Source: Candidatus Bathyarchaeota archaeon (GTDB lineage: Archaea > Thermoproteota > Bathyarchaeia > Bathyarchaeales > Bathyarchaeaceae). Taken from it: DNA of 5,297 nt. The stretch's first letter is position 1; every line of letters starts with the position of its first letter. Where the stretch lies: positions 1 through 5,297 of the forward strand of contig JACUTO010000110.1 of NCBI GenBank assembly GCA_014859755.1. The letters run 5' to 3'. Below, piece by piece: positions 1 through 4,167 of the stretch. A program made the translations under genes and the position numbers. The notes beneath the pieces were generated by a model. That model was not told the DNA's origin. It saw nothing but the letters and a program-made list of their open reading frames with translations, and did not search any database.

Positions 1-30
1 GCGCGCGCATACTTAAGATTATATACTTAA
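1..30 (+). promoter_or_regulatory. Thermosome promoter region
   Basis: The stretch opens with GCGCGCGCAT (1-10), followed by two TATA-like boxes. The octamer ATACTTAA occurs at 9-16 and again at 23-30, with TTATATAC at 19-26. Archaeal TATA boxes usually lie about 25 bp before the transcript start. That predicts a start near 40-50 and a leader of about 20-30 nt carrying the ribosome binding site. The GC decamer recurs at 3506-3515 and 3966-3975. Which box is used cannot be decided from sequence, and the window edge may cut further upstream elements. Confidence 0.6.
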
Positions 31-59
31 CTGAAGCAATTAGGGGTAAACAAGTTATG

Positions 60-64
60 GGAGG
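60..64 (+). promoter_or_regulatory. Shine-Dalgarno site of the thermosome gene
   Basis: GGAGG lies 3 nt before GTG 68 but 9 nt before TTG 74. The spacing favours TTG 74 as the real start, which would remove only two residues (the protein would begin MSAQAGGVPVLILKEG). An ATG at 57 opens only a 4-codon frame that ends at 71, overlapping GTG 68. Confidence 0.6.
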
Positions 65-67
65 AAC

Positions 68-1735
68 GTGATCTTGTCTGCACAAGCAGGTGGGGTGCCT
101 GTTCTAATTCTAAAGGAAGGATCCGCTAGATCGAGAGGGCGCGATGCTCAACATGCTAACATTATGGCGGCTCAGATAGTAGCCGAAGCGGTCAAGAGCG
201 CCCTCGGACCTAAGGGAATGGATAAGATGCTTGTAGACAGTTTCGGCGACGTAACCATCACCAGCGACGGCCGCACCGTCCTAGACGAAATGGACATTCA
301 ACATCCTGCCGCAAAAATGATGGTGGAAGTTGCTAAGACCCAAGATGAAGAGGTTGGAGACGGAACCACAACAGCGGTCATCGTGGCTGGAGAGCTCCTG
401 GGACAGGCTGAAGAATTGATAGACAAAAAAGTCCATCCAACCGTAATTGTCGATGGGTATCGTAAGGCGGCGGATAAGGCTCTTGAAACTCTTGAGAAGA
501 TAGCGATTTCAGTTCGGCCTACGGACAAAGACTTCCTGGGAAAGGTAGCTATGACTTCCATGGCCAGTAAGCTGGTAGCAGAGAATCGGGAGCAACTAGC
601 TGAGATAGCTGTTGAAGCGGTTCTTCACGTAGCTAACAAAGTTGGAGATGAATATAGAGTTGACTTGGATGATATAATGGTGGAGAAGAAGCCTGGAGAA
701 TCCATAACTGACACCAAGCTCATTGAAGGCTTAGTTCTAGACAAGGAAGTTGTTCACTCGGGAATGCCTAAACGAGTCGAAGAGGCAAAGATAGCGTTGT
801 TGGAAAGCGCCCTTGAAGTTAAAAAGACCGAGTTCGACGCCAAAATCAACATTGAACGACCGGAGCAGATGGAACATTTTCTACGCGAAGAGGAGAACAT
901 GCTCAAGGAGATGATTGAGAAGATCGTGTCTGCAGGCGCGAATGTTGTCATCTGCCAGAAGGGCATCGACGACATGGTCCAGCACTTCTTGGCTAGAAAA
1001 GGGATTTTCGCTGTGCGGCGAGCTAAGAAGTCGGATATGGAAAAACTTGCAAAGGCAACAGGCGGCAAAGTTTCGACAAACCTCGACGACCTCACGGAGA
1101 AGGACTTAGGCTACGCTAAACTCGTTGAGGAGCGGAAGATCGGCGACGACAAGATGACATTCATCGAAGGATGCAAAAATCCGCGTTCTGTGGCCATACT
1201 AATCCGAGGTGGAACCGAACGCATAGTAGATGAAGCTGAACGATCAGTTCACGATGCCCTATGCGTCGTCCGAGATGTGGTGCAGGAGCCTAAAATCCTC
1301 GCTGGGGGAGGAGCCCCAGAGATGGAGATCGCTAGGGCGCTAAGAGACTGCGCTGAATCTCTGCCAGGAAGAGAGCAGTTGGCTGTCCAAAGATTCGCTG
1401 AGGCCATAGAAACCGTGCCGTTAACCTTAGGTGAAAATGCTGGTCTCGACCCCCTAGATATTTTATCAGAGCTTAGATCCCGTCACGGAAAGGGCGAAAA
1501 ATGGGCAGGCGTCGACGTCTTCGAAGGAAAAATCAAGGACATGAAGGAATTAGAAGTCTACGAACCCCTAGCTGTTAAGAAACAGGCAATCAAGTCTGCC
1601 ACTGAAGCTGCCACGATGATACTGAGGGTAGACGATGTAATTGCCTCAGGAAAGATGAAGGCTCCGCCTACTCCTCCTGGCGGCCCAGGTGGAATGCCCG
1701 GTGGCGGCTACGGAGGCATGCCTCCAGAATATTAA
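68..1735 (+). CDS. ths: Thermosome subunit (group II chaperonin)
   Basis: ATP-dependent cytosolic chaperonin subunit. The family builds double rings of eight or nine subunits with a built-in lid that fold or refold proteins. At 555 aa the length is normal. Visible hallmarks are PVLILKEG near 11-18, the nucleotide-binding GDGTT at 97-101, EEAKIALL at 238-245, a helical protrusion rich in Glu/Met/Lys at about 267-286 (lid region), HDALCVVRD with the conserved catalytic Asp at about 396, GGGAPE at 413-418 and GENAGLDP at 455-462. The C-terminal tail from about 533 is Pro/Gly/Met rich and ends GGYGGMPPEY, resembling GGM tails of chaperonins. The annotated start is GTG 68; TTG 74 has the better spacing to GGAGG (60-64). 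The gene appears monocistronic, with its own promoter at 1-30. The identification is firm; which paralogue (alpha, beta or gamma) it is cannot be told. Confidence 0.97.
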   Translation: MILSAQAGGVPVLILKEGSARSRGRDAQHANIMAAQIVAEAVKSALGPKGMDKMLVDSFGDVTITSDGRTVLDEMDIQHPAAKMMVEVAKTQDEEVGDGTTTAVIVAGELLGQAEELIDKKVHPTVIVDGYRKAADKALETLEKIAISVRPTDKDFLGKVAMTSMASKLVAENREQLAEIAVEAVLHVANKVGDEYRVDLDDIMVEKKPGESITDTKLIEGLVLDKEVVHSGMPKRVEEAKIALLESALEVKKTEFDAKINIERPEQMEHFLREEENMLKEMIEKIVSAGANVVICQKGIDDMVQHFLARKGIFAVRRAKKSDMEKLAKATGGKVSTNLDDLTEKDLGYAKLVEERKIGDDKMTFIEGCKNPRSVAILIRGGTERIVDEAERSVHDALCVVRDVVQEPKILAGGGAPEMEIARALRDCAESLPGREQLAVQRFAEAIETVPLTLGENAGLDPLDILSELRSRHGKGEKWAGVDVFEGKIKDMKELEVYEPLAVKKQAIKSATEAATMILRVDDVIASGKMKAPPTPPGGPGGMPGGGYGGMPPEY

Positions 1736-1906
1736 GCCTCAAATCCACCAGCAGCAGTGGAAGATCGCGCGCACAGTTCCTATTGCACCTACATATGCAT
1801 ATATTTCCAAATCCTTTGATGCACGCGCGTAATTAAGGAACAGTCTTCTATACGCACATGCATTTTCCGGTTCTCTACTCTATTTCGGTTTCTTGACCGT
1901 TGGGAC
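1736..1906. other. Convergent spacer with GC tracts and a 10-bp palindrome
   Basis: This spacer lies between the thermosome stop and the stop of the minus-strand zinc-ribbon ORF. It holds two alternating purine-pyrimidine GC tracts, CGCGCGCACA at 1766-1775 and GCACGCGCGT at 1821-1830, and the palindrome ATATGCATAT at 1793-1802. I see no RNA gene and no clear poly-T terminator. An open frame on the minus strand at 1789-1980 overlaps the zinc-ribbon gene out of frame and looks spurious. Confidence 0.5.
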
Positions 1907-2017
1907 CTATATTCTGGGGCTACCACATAGGGCACAATATCTTGGCTCGACTTTGCTCTCGTCAATCCATTTTTGTCCACACTTGAAACATACCCATTCT
2001 GGCAAGCTTCTCACCAT
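1907..2017 (-). CDS. 36-aa zinc-ribbon protein
   Basis: A short complete ORF runs from ATG (2017-2015) to TAG (1909-1907). It encodes a single predicted zinc ribbon, WVCFKCGQKW followed by RYCALCGSPRI, with Cys at 10, 13, 28 and 31 (C-x2-C-x14-C-x2-C) and Gly after the second knuckle half. Spacing and context match rubredoxin-like or zinc-ribbon mini-proteins that bind one metal ion, but no specific family or function is recognised. A TATA-like TTTAAGTGT lies about 40 nt upstream (2059-2051), which predicts a very short leader. No strong Shine-Dalgarno site is visible. The same frame continues eight codons past TAG before another TAG, so the protein end is reasonably fixed. Four correctly spaced Cys in 36 residues make a chance ORF unlikely, but length alone keeps confidence moderate. 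Confidence 0.6.
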   Translation of the reverse strand: MVRSLPEWVCFKCGQKWIDESKVEPRYCALCGSPRI

Positions 2018-2050
2018 ATTACTTTCAGAGGTTTAGTATTTACTTCCTAA

Positions 2051-2059
2051 ACACTTAAA
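2051..2059 (-). promoter_or_regulatory. TATA-like box of the zinc-ribbon gene
   Basis: On the minus strand GAAAACG is followed by TTTAAGTGT, a purine-rich BRE-like stretch plus TATA-like box, centred about 39 nt before ATG 2017. The octamer TTTAAGTG also begins the eL22-like (3515) and TFB (4057) promoters. A caveat is that this stretch also lies in a Lys-rich coding-like frame that ends just before the gene, so the match could be fortuitous. Confidence 0.4.
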
Positions 2060-2239
2060 CGTTTTCTGCCCTTTTTCTGCTACCTTGACCGCTTCCTTGT
2101 ATCCACAGAATTAAGCTTTACCCCATATCATAAAAAAGGATTAGTTAATTAGTTAACCCTATTATAATTATCATCATTATCCTCAAGACTCTCTGCCCTA
2201 CCACTTTTCAACTTCAAACTAGATAGCCTGATACCTGAC

Positions 2240-2277
2240 CTGCTACCTAAGTACTGCAATAATTCGGCAGGTAGCAG
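2240..2277. repeat. Inverted repeat, 9-bp perfect arms
   Basis: CTGCTACCT (2240-2248) pairs perfectly with AGGTAGCAG (2269-2277) across a 20-nt loop. Outside the stem, GATA (2230-2233) and TATC (2279-2282) can add a second short helix with an asymmetric bulge. On the minus strand the stem begins directly after the TAA at 2280-2278. It could be an RNA hairpin ending or regulating a minus transcript, or a DNA site. No poly-T follows it directly. Confidence 0.5.
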
Positions 2278-2283
2278 TTATCC

Positions 2284-2335
2284 AGCACACACCAGCTCCA
2301 ACGCTTCCTCAGGCTCAACGCCAAGTGTGTGTGCT
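2284..2335. repeat. Inverted repeat of CA/GT tracts, 9-bp arms
   Basis: AGCACACAC (2284-2292) is complementary to GTGTGTGCT (2327-2335), with a 34-nt loop. It sits only 6 nt from the preceding inverted repeat, so the two could form adjacent hairpins in one RNA. The arms are simple CA/GT repeats, which lowers the significance. The intervening sequence reads as a Glu-rich coding-like frame on the minus strand. Confidence 0.4.
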
Positions 2336-2726
2336 TTAAGAATTAAAGAGTGCGCGTGTGATGTGGGAACTTTTCGGTTTAATCGCATCTTGTAAGAGAG
2401 GGAATTTATTCGGTTAAGCCGCTCTTTTGGATGCACGCTCGACGAGTTCTTTGCAGGAAGTAAGCCTTATTGATTGGTAACAGATTAGGCTAAACTCGAT
2501 ATCAGAAGTTTCTACGGCGCATACGTTCCAATATTTTTGGGCAGATTAGGCATTCTTGCGGGGTAGGAGCATTTTTGACACGGTTGGTTAGGGTGTTATT
2601 TTCGTTTGCACTATTTTATTTTGCCGGATGACGAGAAGGCATTAGGTTGACATATTAGGATGAAATTTCAGAGTTACTCCGACGGCAACGAACAATAAAC
2701 CTTTTTTCAATATGCACGCGTGTCTT

Positions 2727-2867
2727 TCACCAAGTTTGCTTCTTCCAAATATTGTAGGGGCATTGACGCCAACAGTAAGTGGAACCCTTGTAGCTGCAAC
2801 CTTTACATTGTACAGTAGAAAACCAACGAGATTTCATCGTTTGATTCCTCTTTAGTCGTGCACGCAT
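2727..2867 (-). CDS. 46-aa Cys-rich small ORF
   Basis: A complete ORF runs from ATG 2867-2865 to TGA 2729-2727. It has a basic N-terminus (MRARLKRNQTMKSRW) and a Cys-rich end with Cys at 21, 24, 32 and 36 (CKGC, then C-x3-C), which suggests one bound metal ion. The frame is the same as that of the 24-aa ORF immediately upstream, whose TGA stop (2870-2868) abuts this ATG. The two could be translated by termination-reinitiation, or be halves of one 71-residue zinc-finger protein broken by a stop. An alternative start is Met 11. No known family is recognised, and no independent Shine-Dalgarno site is visible. Confidence 0.4.
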   Translation of the reverse strand: MRARLKRNQTMKSRWFSTVQCKGCSYKGSTYCWRQCPYNIWKKQTW

Positions 2868-2942
2868 TCAATTGGCATGGCTTAGAATTAAAGGTACAAA
2901 CAGCTTTCCGCACTGTTCACACTTACGCTTTTGATCTTTCAC
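2868..2942 (-). CDS. 24-aa zinc-finger-like ORF downstream of the helical gene
   Basis: From GTG 2942-2940 this tiny ORF encodes MKDQKRKCEQCGKLFVPLI and a few more residues, ending SHAN before TGA. The CEQCGKLF string is a typical first half of a zinc finger, and His appears near the end. A strong GGAGG (2963-2959) follows the stop of the 164-170 aa gene within a few bases, with a GGGGG run (2953-2949) closer to the GTG. That arrangement suggests an operon in which this ORF is the next cistron. It is more likely the N-terminal part of a larger zinc-binding protein continued by the 46-aa ORF in the same frame than a free 24-residue peptide. Confidence 0.35.
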   Translation of the reverse strand: MKDQKRKCEQCGKLFVPLILSHAN

Positions 2943-2967
2943 TTCTTTCCCCCTTTCACCTCCTGAG

Positions 2968-3479
2968 CTATCTATTCAGTTCTCTATTAATTATCTCCAC
3001 AATATCTAGAATTCTACGTATCAGCATATCCCTGATTTCGGTTGCGTCTTTTTCTGATACATCTTCGCGTGTGAGTTTCATTATCTCGTCTGGCGTCTTT
3101 GTCTTAGATATCCTTGCTATCCTCCTAATCTTGATTACATTGTGTGCCCATCCCGTTAAAGAACCGAGAACATATCCTAGAGCGAGTTCTTCTGGTGACC
3201 TTAAGGGCATTATATCTGGAATCCAACGCATTCCGTTTGTGATGTCCGTTTCTAATACTTCATCCAGTCCTTTCTCAATAAATCCTCTTGTTCTCCTGTC
3301 CAAACTACACACCCTATCCATTAACACCCTTCGCCCTTCTCTTAAAAGATTGTTTAGAGGTTTACCCTCTCTTTCTACGAAAATAGCATGCGCTGTGGCT
3401 TGACGTAAATCTTCGACGCTTGTTTCTTCATTAGGTTTTCCATGCTCATACTTACCCCACGTTTACATGCCTCAGTCAT
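2968..3479 (-). CDS. Helical protein of unknown function, frameshifted near its start
   Basis: The open frame runs from 3462 to TAG 2970-2968 and reads as coding throughout (for example TSVEDLRQATAHAIFVERKG, then RSPEELALGYVLGSLTGWAH, then a charged helical C-terminus). Within it the only standard start is GTG 3327, giving 119 aa and discarding about 45 coding-like residues. In the second frame, ATG 3479 starts MTEACK, and its AAA codon (3464-3462) overlaps the long frame by one base. A single added A would join them into a 170-aa protein beginning MTEACKTWGKYEHGKP. The alternative ATG 3468 is in frame with the body but is followed at once by TAA. The protein is soluble and mostly alpha-helical, with no Cys cluster and no membrane segment. 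No family is recognised. It is divergent from the eL22-like gene and upstream of the small Cys-rich ORFs, with which it may form an operon. Confidence 0.6.
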
Positions 3480-3503
3480 CTCGCCATAATGAGGACAAAC
3501 GGA

Positions 3504-3538
3504 ATGCGCGCGCATTTAAGTGAGAATGGCTCTTGTTT
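3504..3538 (+). promoter_or_regulatory. Promoter of the eL22-like gene; palindrome shared with the divergent gene
   Basis: The perfect 12-bp palindrome ATGCGCGCGCAT (3504-3515) overlaps a TATA-like TTTAAG (3515-3520). A transcript start near 3543 is predicted, so the mRNA would be almost leaderless for TTG 3548. The region 3515-3538 shares TTTAAGTGA, TGGCTC and GTTT, in order, with the TFB promoter. Being palindromic, the GC element also faces the minus-strand gene, whose ATG 3479 lies 25 nt away, although no good minus TATA box is visible there. Confidence 0.6.
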
Positions 3539-3547
3539 CGGTAGAGG

Positions 3548-3886
3548 TTGAGTGATTTGTTCCGGAGGAGAAAGAGGAAGTTAAGAGTGGATTTGGGTGA
3601 ATTGGAGAATGAAAGAGAAACTCTGTCCGATTTCTTGCGTGCGAAACTCAAGGTTGATATTACTTCAAAAGGCAGTAAGGTGTTGGTAGTTGGTGGTGAA
3701 AACTTACCCCCAAAAGAGCTGAAGAGATTGGTAAACAAATTTGTTTACCATAGAAATCTAAATCACAAGTATTGGGTTGCACTGGAAAGTGACCTTGTTA
3801 AAATAAATAAGTTTAAGCGTTCCGAGAAACATGAAAAACGAAAGACGAAGGGAACTCCGCCTTCGACAATCAAGCACGGTTGGTAA
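3548..3886 (+). CDS. Ribosomal protein eL22-like
   Basis: A 112-aa basic protein that aligns by eye with eukaryotic large-subunit protein eL22. A basic N-terminus (FRRRKRKLRVDLGEL) matches the KKKKQVLKFTLD region of human eL22. Then FLRAKLKV (29-36) matches FLQERIKV, and SKVLVVGGENLPPKELKRLV (43-62) matches KITVTSEVPFSKRYLKYL. NKFVYHRNLNHKYWVALESD (63-82) matches the [20 protein letters not shown] helix-strand region. The eukaryotic acidic tail is replaced by a basic one ending KGTPPSTIKHGW. Its expected role is rRNA binding in the 50S subunit. TTG 3548 or TTG 3557 keeps the basic N-terminus; GTG 3587, preceded by GAGGAAG at 3574-3580, would remove it. The homology was judged from memory; an unrelated small RNA-binding protein remains possible. 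Confidence 0.7.
   Translation: MSDLFRRRKRKLRVDLGELENERETLSDFLRAKLKVDITSKGSKVLVVGGENLPPKELKRLVNKFVYHRNLNHKYWVALESDLVKINKFKRSEKHEKRKTKGTPPSTIKHGW
3729..3750. repeat. 22-bp perfect palindrome inside the eL22-like gene
   Basis: TGGTAAACAAA (3729-3739) is followed without a gap by its exact reverse complement (3740-3750). It encodes LVNKFVYH of the eL22-like protein. In RNA it would fold as an AU-rich hairpin of about 9 bp with a 4-nt loop; as DNA it could be a dimeric protein site. The half-site string GGTAAACAA also occurs at 45-53 near the predicted thermosome transcript start. Confidence 0.8.
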
Positions 3887-3965
3887 GAAAGAAAAAATGG
3901 GCGCATGCTACCAGGAATATGCATCGTCGAATACACTAACTGCTGACCTATTGTTTAAGGCGAAA

Positions 3966-3983
3966 GCGCGCGCATGCATAAAT
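3966..3983. repeat. Third GCGCGCGCAT element, followed by an AT-rich box
   Basis: GCGCGCGCAT (3966-3975) is followed by GCATAAAT (3976-3983). This is the same arrangement as at 1-16 and 3506-3520. It lies between the eL22-like stop and the TFB promoter, next to TTTAAGG at 3954-3960. It may be a second, more distal promoter for TFB. A 27-codon frame at 3982-4065 downstream is not convincing as a gene. Confidence 0.45.
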
Positions 3984-4056
3984 GGATGAAAAACGATGCA
4001 GGCTATCGGAGTCAAAGGGGCAAAGTGGGAATTTTCAGAAATTACTCTTAGAAAGG

Positions 4057-4077
4057 TTTAAGTGAAGTGGCTCGTTT
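4057..4077 (+). promoter_or_regulatory. TFB promoter
   Basis: GAAAGG followed by TTTAAG (4057-4062) fits a purine-rich BRE plus TATA-like box. The predicted start is near 4084, leaving a leader of about 85 nt. The block TTTAAGTGA (4057-4065), TGGCTC (4068-4073), GTTT (4074-4077) repeats the eL22-like promoter. A short inverted repeat AACCT-t-AGGTT (4079-4089) lies at the predicted start site. Confidence 0.55.
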
Positions 4078-4095
4078 GAACCTTAGGTTTTGTGA

Positions 4096-4109
4096 GCGCG
4101 GGGGCGCGC
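4096..4109 (+). promoter_or_regulatory. GC hairpin in the TFB leader
   Basis: GCGCG (4096-4100) and CGCGC (4105-4109) can pair across a GGGG loop, within the predicted 5' leader of the TFB mRNA. A long purine-only tract (about 4142-4168) then leads to the start. The hairpin could be post-transcriptional control, or simply another instance of the alternating GC tract. Confidence 0.35.
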
Positions 4110-4167
4110 GTCTGGTTCTTTAATTCGTCCCCTCCAAACTTGAAAGGAAAGAAAGGAAGAGAGAAAG

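Larger units (their letters stand above)
2149..2436 (-). pseudogene. Possible interrupted small ORF (in-frame TAA)
   Basis: From GTG 2436 (or ATG 2388) the minus strand encodes a 52-aa (or 36-aa) peptide containing KAHTLGVEPEEALELVCAG, ending at TAA 2280-2278. The same frame then continues for 42 more codons (LLPAELLQYLGSRSGIRL and onward, with an Asp/Asn-rich end) to TAA 2151-2149. Both halves read like helical protein. Together they would make one protein of about 95 aa broken by a single stop. Alternatively only the upstream piece is expressed, or neither is. No Shine-Dalgarno site or clear promoter was found, and no family is recognised. A 9-bp hairpin starts directly after the internal TAA. 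Confidence 0.25.
2018..2726. other. Stretch of about 700 bp without a convincing intact gene
   Basis: No long uninterrupted frame exists on either strand. The minus strand has several short coding-like pieces without usable starts or with stops. One is a frame at 2417-2545 containing KELVERASKRAA. Another, around 2530-2610, contains a CLICPK knuckle-like string. A third, shortly before 2020, contains KEAVKVAEKGQKTFKC after an in-frame TAA. These may be remnants of decayed genes, or chance products of a purine-rich strand. The region also holds two inverted repeats (2240-2277, 2284-2335), the short inverted repeat CTTTAA-gaa-TTAAAG at 2334-2348, and a 10-bp direct repeat CAGATTAGGC at 2481-2490 and 2542-2551. 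I found no tRNA, rRNA or CRISPR pattern. Confidence 0.45.

Noticed and set aside
298..1109. Several open frames on both strands inside the thermosome gene
   Set aside because: They are shadows of an unambiguous chaperonin gene, with no domain sense and no ribosome binding sites.
1789..1980. 63-codon minus-strand frame overlapping the zinc-ribbon ORF
   Set aside because: It is out of frame with the four-Cys ribbon and Arg/Asn-rich without motifs.
2140..2180. AT-rich block with ATGATGA on the minus strand, considered as a C/D box RNA or a replication origin
   Set aside because: No matching D box at suitable distance, no C'/D' pair and no origin-type repeats were found.
2820..2860. GTTTGATTCC string considered as a tRNA T-arm
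   Set aside because: It lacks the GTTCRANNC consensus, and no acceptor, D or anticodon arms pair around it.
2858..3403. Open frame of 181 codons on + opposite the 164-170 aa gene
   Set aside because: The composition is dominated by Ser, Leu and Ile with hydrophobic runs typical of antisense to a charged helical gene. The minus-strand frame has the more natural protein character, and its stop is followed by a Shine-Dalgarno site.
3472..3738. Minus-strand frame opposite the eL22-like gene
   Set aside because: It is Ser/Leu/Asn-rich antisense of a gene with recognisable homology and its own promoter.
3982..4065. 27-codon ORF between the eL22-like gene and TFB
   Set aside because: It ends within the TFB TATA region, has no Shine-Dalgarno site and no recognisable composition; a chance ORF is the simpler reading.
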